From CAZNEZ01 sp964572475 (GTDB lineage: Bacteria; Bacillota; Clostridia; Lachnospirales; Lachnospiraceae): 43,459 nucleotides of DNA. The notes under the pieces are model-generated. The model made no database searches. It was not told the origin of the DNA and saw only the letters and a list, made by a program, of their open reading frames with translations. The DNA is taken from positions 1 to 43,459 of the forward strand of contig CAZNEZ010000013.1 of the NCBI GenBank assembly GCA_964572475.1. The letters are read 5' to 3'. This document shows, piece by piece, positions 36,580 through 43,459 of the stretch. The position numbers and the translations under genes are program-made. Position 1 is the first letter of the stretch; the number at the start of each line of letters is the position of its first letter.

Positions 36580-39186
36580 TTAAAGAAGTATTCTTTTTAG
36601 CTGAATTAAAGCTGTAGGTACAAATGCTAAAAGATAGATAAATCCAATCTGTACAAGCGTTAAGCCCTCAACAATAAAGAGTGTCTGTAGAAATGGAACA
36701 AACATAACTAGAGTAAGCATTATAACGCCTGCAATAAATGCCCATATACTGTATTTGTTACTCTTAAATCCAAGTTTTACTATAGATTTTTTACCCCTGC
36801 AATTAAATCCATGGAATAATCTTGCAAGTGTTAGCGTGCAGAATGCCATTGTGCTTGCTACTGCTGCATTTTTTTCCAGTCCTATATAAAAAGCGATTAC
36901 TGTACTTATTCCTATTAATGCTCCCTGCAAAGTGATTGCTTTCAAAAAGTCTTTTGTCAAAATTCCCTCTTTAGGACTTCTTGGCTTATTTTTTAACAAG
37001 TCTCTGTCGCCTGGTTCCATTCCTATTGCAAGTGCAGGAAGTGAATCTGTTAATAGATTAATAAACAACAGATGAACTGGTGCAAATGGTGCTGGCAACG
37101 CCATAATAGATGCAAAAAGCACCACTAGAATACCTGCCATATTACCTGAGATTAAAAATCTAACTGCATTACTAATATTTCTATATACATTTCTTCCGTT
37201 ACCTACTGCTTTAATTATAGTAGCAAAGTTGTCATCCGTAAGAATCATAGATGCAGCATCCTTTGATACTTCTGTTCCTGTGATTCCCATAGCAACACCA
37301 ATATCTGCCTTTTTAAGTGCTGGTGCATCATTAACTCCATCACCTGTCATAGCCACTATTCTTCCTTTTTTCTGCCATGCGTCCACAATTCTAATCTTAT
37401 TCTCTGGTGAAACTCTTGCATATACTGATATTTTTTCAATATCATTGTCTAATTCTTCATCTGTTAATGCGTCCAATTCAGCACCTGTTAATGCCATATC
37501 ACCTTCACAAAAAATACCAATCTGTCTGGCAATAGCCGTAGCTGTAATCTTATGATCTCCTGTTATCATTACAGGACGTATTCCTGCTGATTTTGCATCT
37601 GCAACAGCCTGTATTGATTCTTCTCTAGGTGGATCAATCATTGAAATAAGTCCAATAAATGTATAATCTCTTTCACTTTCAATTGAAAGATGCTCATTTT
37701 CTTCTATCTCTCTATATGCAAATGTAAGGACTCTGAGGCCATTTTCTGAGAATTCCTTATTCTTAGCAAGAATTTCCTCCCTATCTTTATCAGTCATAGG
37801 TCTTATGCCCTCGTTAGTTCTGATGTTAACAGATCTATCAAGTAAGTTATCTATAGCTCCTTTAGTAAGTAAGGTTGGAACTCCATGAATATTATATCTA
37901 GTACTCATAAGCTTTCTATCAGAATCAAATGGAATCTCCTCAATTCGTTCCATCATATCTCTGATAGCTTCATCATTTAGATTAATCTTTCTACTCATTG
38001 CTATCAGACAGAATTCGGTAGGATCTCCAATCCCCTTATCTTCAACTATTCGAGAATCATTTGTTAAGATACAATCATACAATAAATATCTATGTAACTG
38101 ATTCTTAATATCCAGTTCTTCTGGCTTAAATGTGCTTCCTGACATATATATTTCCTGAACTGTCATTTTATTCTGTGTAAGTGTTCCTGTTTTATCCGAA
38201 CAGATTACAGATACGCATCCAAGACTCTCAACGGCCTTTAAATCTTTAATTATAGCATTTTGTTTAGCCATTTTCTGTGTTCCCATAGCCTGAACTATAG
38301 TTACGATTGAACTAAGTGCCTCAGGAATAGCTGCAACCGCAAGTGCTACAGCAAACATTAAAGAATCTAAAACAGGCATATCCCTATATAGACTAAGTCC
38401 AAATACAATAACACAGATTACCATAATTAGCATAGCGAGCTTTTTGCTAAATTGATCAAGACTAATCTGCAGCGGTGTTCTTTTATCCTTAGTAGCATTC
38501 ATAAGACTTGCTATCTTGCCAATCTCTGTGTTCATGCCTGTTTGTGTAACTACCACAAGCGCCCTTCCATAAGTTACAAGACTTCCTGAATAAACCATAT
38601 TAGTTCTGTCAGCTAATGGTACATCATCAGTTATTACATTAGAATTCTTATCAACATTGGTAGATTCACCTGTTAATGAACTTTCATTCACCTGCAATGA
38701 AAAATTATCTATAATTCGTCCATCAGCGGGTACTAAATCTCCGGCTTCTAGAACAACAATATCTCCCTCTACTACTTCTCTAGATGATATCTCTACTTTT
38801 TTACCGCCTCTTATTACTCTGGTACTTGGAGTAGACATGGACTTTAAGCTGTCTAAAGACTTCTCCGCCTTTTGATGTTCTACTGTTCCAAGCACTGCAT
38901 TCATAATTATTACTGCAAATATAACGACTGTACTTTCAACATTACCTGATAACATAGAAATAATAGCCGCTATTATCAAAATTATTACAAGAAGGTCTAA
39001 AAACTGTTCTGCAAATATCCTAAAAACACTTTTTTTCTTGCCCTCAATTAAAACATTTTCACCCATTTCTTCAAGAAGACTTTTTGCCTTATCTTCTGTA
39101 AGTCCCTCTCTACATGACTTCTTTTCAAGGAGTACTTCTTCTTGTGTTAATTTGTACCATTCCTTGTTAGTAGTTTTGCTTTCCAT
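36580..39186 (-). CDS. P-type Ca2+/Mn2+-transporting ATPase (PMR1/SERCA type)
   Basis: 868 aa, P2A ATPase. Seen: TGES (172-175), PEAL in the fourth helix (288-291, here followed by SS), phosphorylation Asp331 in DKTGT, KGA of the nucleotide domain, TGDGVNDAPALKKAD hinge and NLLTDSLPALAIG in the sixth helix with ion-ligand Asn and Asp. Exports divalent cations using ATP. Because a yybP-ykoY manganese riboswitch lies upstream, manganese efflux is the best guess; L. lactis YoaB is a riboswitch-controlled relative. The ATG at 39186 is chosen for GGAGG 5 nt upstream, rather than 39198. Confidence 0.93.
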   Translation of the reverse strand: MESKTTNKEWYKLTQEEVLLEKKSCREGLTEDKAKSLLEEMGENVLIEGKKKSVFRIFAEQFLDLLVIILIIAAIISMLSGNVESTVVIFAVIIMNAVLGTVEHQKAEKSLDSLKSMSTPSTRVIRGGKKVEISSREVVEGDIVVLEAGDLVPADGRIIDNFSLQVNESSLTGESTNVDKNSNVITDDVPLADRTNMVYSGSLVTYGRALVVVTQTGMNTEIGKIASLMNATKDKRTPLQISLDQFSKKLAMLIMVICVIVFGLSLYRDMPVLDSLMFAVALAVAAIPEALSSIVTIVQAMGTQKMAKQNAIIKDLKAVESLGCVSVICSDKTGTLTQNKMTVQEIYMSGSTFKPEELDIKNQLHRYLLYDCILTNDSRIVEDKGIGDPTEFCLIAMSRKINLNDEAIRDMMERIEEIPFDSDRKLMSTRYNIHGVPTLLTKGAIDNLLDRSVNIRTNEGIRPMTDKDREEILAKNKEFSENGLRVLTFAYREIEENEHLSIESERDYTFIGLISMIDPPREESIQAVADAKSAGIRPVMITGDHKITATAIARQIGIFCEGDMALTGAELDALTDEELDNDIEKISVYARVSPENKIRIVDAWQKKGRIVAMTGDGVNDAPALKKADIGVAMGITGTEVSKDAASMILTDDNFATIIKAVGNGRNVYRNISNAVRFLISGNMAGILVVLFASIMALPAPFAPVHLLFINLLTDSLPALAIGMEPGDRDLLKNKPRSPKEGILTKDFLKAITLQGALIGISTVIAFYIGLEKNAAVASTMAFCTLTLARLFHGFNCRGKKSIVKLGFKSNKYSIWAFIAGVIMLTLVMFVPFLQTLFIVEGLTLVQIGFIYLLAFVPTALIQLKRILL

Positions 39187-39248
39187 ATAAACCTCCATTT
39201 TCTAAGTGTTTTACAATTCTTCGCCAATGTTTTACGCTGTGTAGTTTC

Positions 39249-39573
39249 CTATATTGATTAGAGTGTCAGAAGGCACTATTTTGTAATTGTATTGGCAGAT
39301 TGCACAAATAGCAGCTTATTTTATTCCGATGTCCAATATTAAGAAGTTCTAAGCATGCTGAGTTAAGTTGTTATATAATTTACGCAAACAGTACTAATTC
39401 GCCATCCATGGCTCAGTAGCACTTCAATCGGACATCGTGTCCGATTGTTGCTGATAGAAAAGCATCATGCTAAGAACTGCTAAATATTTCCCAAAGTCAT
39501 AAAACAATGCCGTTATTTGTGCAATATGCTAGTATCAGTTATAAATAGTACCTTCTGACACTCTAATCCTATA
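39249..39573. mobile_element. MITE-like inverted-repeat element in the ATPase leader
   Basis: A 315-bp element (39254-39568) bounded by inverted repeats of 26 bp with one mismatch (39256-39281 and 39543-39568, ending GATTAGAGTGTCAG). Pairing continues inward, e.g. ATTGCACAAATA near 39300 against its complement near 39512, and AGTTCTAAGCATG near 39346 against CATGCTAAGAACT near 39466. Flanking 5-bp direct repeats CTATA (39249-39253, 39569-39573) look like target duplication. No ORF for a transposase. The apical part has small hairpins at 39401-39412 and 39425-39447. Confidence 0.75.
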
Positions 39574-39577
39574 AAGT

Positions 39578-39634
39578 AAAAAAACGAGACTTTTACTTAC
39601 CTGTATCTAATACAGATAAGTAAAAAGTCTCGTT
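39578..39634 (-). terminator. Expression-platform terminator of the manganese riboswitch
   Basis: A ~24-bp stem (about 39583-39607 with 39610-39633) followed by seven T on the minus strand. Its upstream strand reuses the GAGACTTTTT end of the aptamer, so aptamer closing and terminator forming exclude each other. Confidence 0.85.
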
Positions 39635-39706
39635 ACCGTTACGGTATGTACCACCAGGCTGGTTAGCCGCGATTGTTGACAGTACATTTCAACTACTCCC
39701 TTAATA
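39622..39706 (-). ncRNA. yybP-ykoY manganese riboswitch aptamer
   Basis: The minus strand carries the hallmark elements in order: AAGGGAGTAG, a stem from ATGTAC to GTACAT, TGTCAACA, ACCAGCCTGGTGG, the ACCG/CGGT hairpin and AACGAGACTTT. The 5' AAGG pairs with the closing CTTT, as in the P1 helix of known members. Together with the terminator this is a transcription-on Mn2+ switch: Mn2+ would prevent terminator formation. Controls the P-type ATPase gene downstream. I did not run a covariance model. Confidence 0.88.
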
Positions 39707-39936
39707 CTAGGATTATTAAATTGTGTGAATAAACACTAACACATTACAAACAATTTTGCAACCACTTTTTTACAGTTCAATTGCATTTCATATTTTATAT
39801 ACATTTATACTATGAATATGCTAAAAATCATTAATATCATCAAAAATATAATATTCCATTTTGTAAACTGTATCATATATTTCTTACTATTAAAACCAAT
39901 AATTAATGGATTGCAAGTGATTTTAATCTAAATCTA
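39707..39936. other. Spacer upstream of the riboswitch
   Basis: About 230 bp of AT-rich sequence between the aminotransferase stop and the riboswitch. It should contain the riboswitch promoter, but no strong -35/-10 pair stands out. No terminator hairpin for the aminotransferase gene is obvious. Confidence 0.4.
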
Positions 39937-41217
39937 TTATTTGATACTTTCAGCTATAGATTCATCTATAATTATCATTGCCTCATCAATTTGTTCTTTA
40001 GTAATGATAAGAGGTGGAATAAATCTTATTACATTGTGCTCTGCTCCACAAATAAGTAGTAATAGATTCTTATCAAGTGCTATGTGCTGTATACTTGATG
40101 CCAGTTCTGCATCTGGAATATTATTTTCGCCAACAAGCTCAATGGCATTCATAAGACCTACGCCTCTAACATCACCAATAACTGAAGAATATTTTGCTTC
40201 TAACTTGTATAAACATTCACGGAAATATTCTCCCATAACTTTGCAGTTATCCATAACACCGCCTGTTGTCATTTCCTCTAATACTTGAAGTGCTGCTGCA
40301 CATGCAACTGGATTTCCACCAAAGGTTCCACCATGAGCTCCTTTTTCCCAATTCTTCATATATTTCTTTTTTCCAATAACAGCACTAATTGGGAATCCAT
40401 TTCCAAGACCTTTAGCTGAAGTAAATATATCAGGTTCTACTCCAAATGTTTGTGATGCATACAAGCATCCTGTACGGCCAACACCGGTCTGAACCTCATC
40501 GAATACAAGCATAATTCCATATTCATCACAAATCTTACGAAGATATTTAAGCCACTCTAAAGGAGGAACTATGTATCCACCTTCTCCTTGTACTGGTTCA
40601 AGGATTATGGCAGCTACAGAATGGGGTTCTACTAACTTCTTAAATATTTCATCAAACTGTGTCATGTATTCTTTAGGGCAATGTTCACCATCATATTTGT
40701 AAGGAGTCCTGAATAAATTTGGATATTCTGCAAAATAGATACTTGGGAGCATTCCTTCATAGTGCTTTCTATACTGAGAATTAGACGCTGTAATTGAAGC
40801 TGCACCATATGTTCTACCATGAAAAGAATTTTTAAACGCAATAATGGCTGGCCTCTGTGTAACAAATTTAGCAAGTTTAATAGCACCTTCAACTGCTTCG
40901 GCACCGCTATTGCTAAAATATACCATATTATCTCCACCTGTAAGCTCAACAATCTTTTCTGCCAGCTTAACGTATGACTCATAATATACAAGATTATGGC
41001 AAGGATGAACAAGTTTTTCCATTTGCTTTTTTGCTGCTTCAATTACAGATGGGTATCCATGTCCAAGATTACAAACTGCAATACCACTGCCAAAATCAAG
41101 GATTTTTCTTCCATCATCTGTATATATGTAACATCCTTCCCCCCTTTCAATTCCTAAATTTGTTACTCTGTCTCCCATTGGAGGCATTACTTTTTTACAT
41201 CTCTCTGCTAATGTCAT
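39937..41217 (-). CDS. Class III PLP-dependent aminotransferase
   Basis: 426 aa, fold type I aminotransferase subgroup II, like GabT, ArgD and ornithine aminotransferases. Seen: FSNSGAEAVEGAIK (phosphate-binding turn), FHGRTYGA, EPVQGEGGY, FDEVQTGVGRTG with Asp240 and the PLP lysine Lys269 in TSAKGLGNG. Transfers an omega or side-chain amino group to 2-oxoglutarate or pyruvate. AAGGCAGG lies 8 nt before the ATG. It is last of three leftward genes with an AEC transporter and an iron alcohol dehydrogenase, suggesting uptake and catabolism of an amino compound whose semialdehyde is reduced by the dehydrogenase. Confidence 0.93.
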   Translation of the reverse strand: MTLAERCKKVMPPMGDRVTNLGIERGEGCYIYTDDGRKILDFGSGIAVCNLGHGYPSVIEAAKKQMEKLVHPCHNLVYYESYVKLAEKIVELTGGDNMVYFSNSGAEAVEGAIKLAKFVTQRPAIIAFKNSFHGRTYGAASITASNSQYRKHYEGMLPSIYFAEYPNLFRTPYKYDGEHCPKEYMTQFDEIFKKLVEPHSVAAIILEPVQGEGGYIVPPLEWLKYLRKICDEYGIMLVFDEVQTGVGRTGCLYASQTFGVEPDIFTSAKGLGNGFPISAVIGKKKYMKNWEKGAHGGTFGGNPVACAAALQVLEEMTTGGVMDNCKVMGEYFRECLYKLEAKYSSVIGDVRGVGLMNAIELVGENNIPDAELASSIQHIALDKNLLLLICGAEHNVIRFIPPLIITKEQIDEAMIIIDESIAESIK

Positions 41218-41272
41218 ATTAGTATCCTGCCTTTCTTCTTTATAAGTGTTTTACTATTATTGATATATTGGT

Positions 41273-42193
41273 TTAAACTGCATTAGCTATATATGAAACT
41301 ATCGGTATCGATACCACCGATACAATTGTTGAAATAGCTACACCTTTTGATGCTAATTCATAGTTGCAACCATACTGTTCTGCCAGCATTGCTGTCATTG
41401 CACCTATTGGAGTGCTAAGTAATATCATTACTATTCCACACAATAATGTATTATCAAGCAGTTTAAAGGCAATAACTGAACCAATAATTGGAATAACAAA
41501 TTGCTTAATCAATACAAATAGTATTAATTTTTTATCATTGGTTAACTTTCTAATTGATATTGATATCATAGATGAGCCAATTATCATCATACTTAATGGC
41601 GCTGTTAAATCACTAATCATATTTATGCTGGTAGCCAAAATATATGGTAATTTTAACTTTGTAATAAATATTAGTATTGTAACAATACAGGAAATCACAC
41701 CGCTGTTTAATATTTTTCTTATGTCAAATTTAACCTTAACTTCTTTATTGCTATCCATAAGTGCTATTCCATATGTATATATTAAAATGTTAAATGGTAT
41801 TAAAAAAACTGAAGCTAATAAAAGAGCTTCATTTCCATATACCTGTTTGAGGATAGGAAAGCCCATAAACCCTACATTTGTAAATATTGTCATTGCACTA
41901 TATACTCCACGAATCTCTTTATCAACATTCAAAACCTTGGGAATGATATAGGCAACTATCATTAGAGCTAAAAATAATACTATAGATACAACTAATGTAA
42001 ATACTAATTCCATTTTATTCATTTCTAAAATGTCCCCAGTCACACATGAAAGTATTAGTGCAGGATTGGCAATATTAACAACAATCGATGACATTCTACT
42101 TCTTGCCTCTCCATTTATAATCTTGCGCTTAGCTGCCACAAAGCCAATGCCCATAATAATAAATAAGACTATCATTTGTTGTAAGATTTCCAT
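41273..42193 (-). CDS. AEC-family transporter (auxin efflux carrier-like)
   Basis: 306 aa with ten hydrophobic helices in two halves, as in the AEC/MleP family of organic-acid and related carriers. The start chosen at 42193 has GGAGG 5 nt upstream; the ATG at 42205 is inside that region. Conserved ANPALILSC in the first half and STPIGAMTAMLAEQYG in the second half support the family. The substrate is probably a carboxylate or amino compound linked to the flanking aminotransferase and dehydrogenase, which is an inference from context. Confidence 0.88.
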   Translation of the reverse strand: MEILQQMIVLFIIMGIGFVAAKRKIINGEARSRMSSIVVNIANPALILSCVTGDILEMNKMELVFTLVVSIVLFLALMIVAYIIPKVLNVDKEIRGVYSAMTIFTNVGFMGFPILKQVYGNEALLLASVFLIPFNILIYTYGIALMDSNKEVKVKFDIRKILNSGVISCIVTILIFITKLKLPYILATSINMISDLTAPLSMMIIGSSMISISIRKLTNDKKLILFVLIKQFVIPIIGSVIAFKLLDNTLLCGIVMILLSTPIGAMTAMLAEQYGCNYELASKGVAISTIVSVVSIPIVSYIANAV

Positions 42194-42254
42194 GTCTGCC
42201 TCCATACTGTAGTTATCTCATGTTTTACAAATAGTTAACATAATCATTTCTTTG

Positions 42255-43398
42255 CTAAAATGTTACTGGTTTACCATAGTATACGCAGTCTAGAAATTCT
42301 GCCATATCTTCAGTAGATAAAGTAATTGGATTAACCACGGTTGAACCTTTCATTGAATTTGCGAGTAATACTTCAAAATCCTTTTTATAATCTTTCTCTG
42401 AAACATTGCATTTCATAATACAGTCGGGAATCTCTATTGACTTGCTTACATCTTTTACTGCTTTAATTACATCTTTTCCTAAAATTCTTGAAAGCTTGTC
42501 ATACTTTGCCCTAACTTCTTTATCTTTTTTGTTGTAATCCATTGAATATGGTAGTATTACTGCATTTGCAAGACCATGTGCAAGATTATATTTACCACCA
42601 AATGCATGGGATACTCCATGAACCATTCCGAGTCCTGAATTGGAAAAAGCCATTCCTGCCATACATTGAAAATTATGAATTTTTGCTCTGCTTTCTAATG
42701 TAGCTTCATTAAATGAAATGGGAAGCCATTCTATTATTCCTTCTATTGCCTCTTTTGCCAGTGCATCCGTAAAATCATTTCCATTCTTATTAATATATGA
42801 TTCCAGCGCATGTGTTAATGCATCCATTCCTGTTTCTGCCGCTATATGAGCTGGAAGTGTCCTCGGAAGCTCTCCGTCCAAAATTGCAACATCTGGTCTT
42901 ATTGCTTCCGGTCTTAATTGCCATCTTGAATTGCTGTTCTTCAAGCGTAATAACACTAACCTGCGTAACCTCTGATGCTGTACCTGATGTCGACGGAACT
43001 GCAATGAATTTAGTATTTAGTTTAATATCTGCGATTGACTCAGTAAATATATTTTCAAAGCTTAATTCAGGATGTTCATAAAAAAGAATCATTACCTTTG
43101 CAGCATCTATTGCTGAGCCACCACCAACTGCTAATACAATATCCGGATTTTTTTCTTTCATAAATATAGCTCCATCGTCTACTTGTGAAGTAGTTGGATT
43201 CTTACTGATTCCGCTGTAAACATACAGTTCACTTCCGTTTGGTTTCATTATTTTTGTAATTCTATCAATTACACCAGTCCTAACCATTGACTGTCCACCC
43301 GTTACAATTACTGCACATTTATAATTAATTTTCTTTAGATATAAGAGTGCATTATCTCCTGATACTAGTGCTGTTTTTGTAAATACCATTTCTTTCAT
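42255..43398 (-). pseudogene. Iron-containing alcohol dehydrogenase, frameshifted
   Basis: Two overlapping reading frames together encode one group III alcohol dehydrogenase. The first (43398 to about 42914) has VGGGSAIDAAK and PSTSGTASEVTQVSV. The second (about 42914-42255) resumes at PEAIRPDVAILDG and holds the metal ligands in GMDALTHALE and GMVHGVSHAFGG, HGLANAV. Removing one base near 42911-42917 (in the TTAA/GACC stretch) gives exactly 380 codons, and the junction then matches the spacing of family members such as FucO (18 residues from IKY to the NDP/LDG turn). True mutation or sequencing error cannot be told apart here. It is first of the three-gene run; GAAAGAAG is a poor ribosome site. 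Confidence 0.85.
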
Positions 43399-43402
43399 AA
43401 TA

Positions 43403-43426
43403 TCACTTCTTTCTGTTATGAAGTGA
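43403..43426 (-). promoter_or_regulatory. Inverted repeat before the dehydrogenase gene
   Basis: TCACTTC and GAAGTGA separated by 10 bp, ending 5 nt before the start codon, beside an AGGAGG and a TTGACA. A hairpin here could hide the start region, or the repeat could be an operator. Near the window edge, so context is incomplete. Confidence 0.3.
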
Positions 43427-43459
43427 CCTCCTGTCAAGTACTAATTTCAAGAAATCACT

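Noticed and set aside
42255..43437. Two separate dehydrogenase genes
   Set aside because: Each frame covers only part of one family fold, they overlap at the family's midpoint, and joining them by one base gives one full-length protein. The longer upstream extension (43437) has no ribosome site.
1..43459. CRISPR array, rRNA or tRNA genes
   Set aside because: No regularly spaced repeats, rRNA-like conserved blocks or tRNA cloverleafs were seen on either strand by eye.

Overview
The window looks like chromosomal DNA from an AT-rich, low-GC, Gram-positive anaerobe of the class Clostridia, most likely the family Lachnospiraceae. The reasons are strong AGGAGG-type ribosome binding sites throughout, AT-rich third codon positions, lipoproteins with Clostridia-type signal peptides, a CotJA-CotJB-CotJC spore-coat operon, a clostripain-family peptidase, a DUF4358 lipoprotein and an MBOAT/DHHW pair. 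Nothing resembles a prophage backbone, plasmid, CRISPR array, rRNA or tRNA. Species cannot be assigned from the sequence alone.

Layout, left to right. (1) 155-4238 (-): a heterodimeric ABC exporter whose two ATPase domains carry complementary degenerate motifs. (2) 4442-5308 (-): class II fructose-bisphosphate aldolase with its own promoter and terminator. (3) 5368-13393 (-): a six-gene run, GT2-GtrA glycosyltransferase, phosphodiester glycosidase, unknown membrane-anchored protein, MoxR ATPase, DUF58 protein and TgpA-like transglutaminase, all cell-envelope in flavour. (4) 13602-14183 (+): a small unknown membrane protein, separated by a two-way terminator from (5) 14262-16452 (-), a tightly packed operon cotJA-cotJB-cotJC-holin-cell wall hydrolase. 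(6) 16513-22168 (-): clostripain-type lipoprotein peptidase, a coiled-coil lipoprotein and a large InlB-repeat surface protein. (7) 22479-24014 (+): sodium:solute symporter under a consensus promoter. (8) 24093-25703 (-): ammonium channel fused to a PII-like domain lacking the usual PII N-terminus and the uridylylated tyrosine, preceded by a consensus promoter and an immediate terminator hairpin. (9) 26031-30663 (+): ABC-2 transporter operon with an unknown anchored extracytoplasmic protein. (10) 30711-36425 (-): cardiolipin synthase followed by a DHHW/AlgX-like, MBOAT, DUF4358 and SGNH set that looks like an extracellular O-acylation system. (11) 36580-39706 (-): P-type Ca/Mn ATPase behind a yybP-ykoY manganese riboswitch, with a 315-bp MITE-like inverted-repeat element lodged between the riboswitch terminator and the gene. 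(12) 39937-43398 (-): class III aminotransferase, AEC transporter and an iron-dependent alcohol dehydrogenase broken by a single-base frameshift.

The strongest candidates for something undescribed are the holin and endolysin-like hydrolase built into the spore-coat operon (a possible dedicated mother-cell lysis module), the PII-truncated Amt fusion with its odd leader, and the mobile-element insertion inside a manganese riboswitch leader. Functional statements are inferences from family motifs read by eye; no database search was run.
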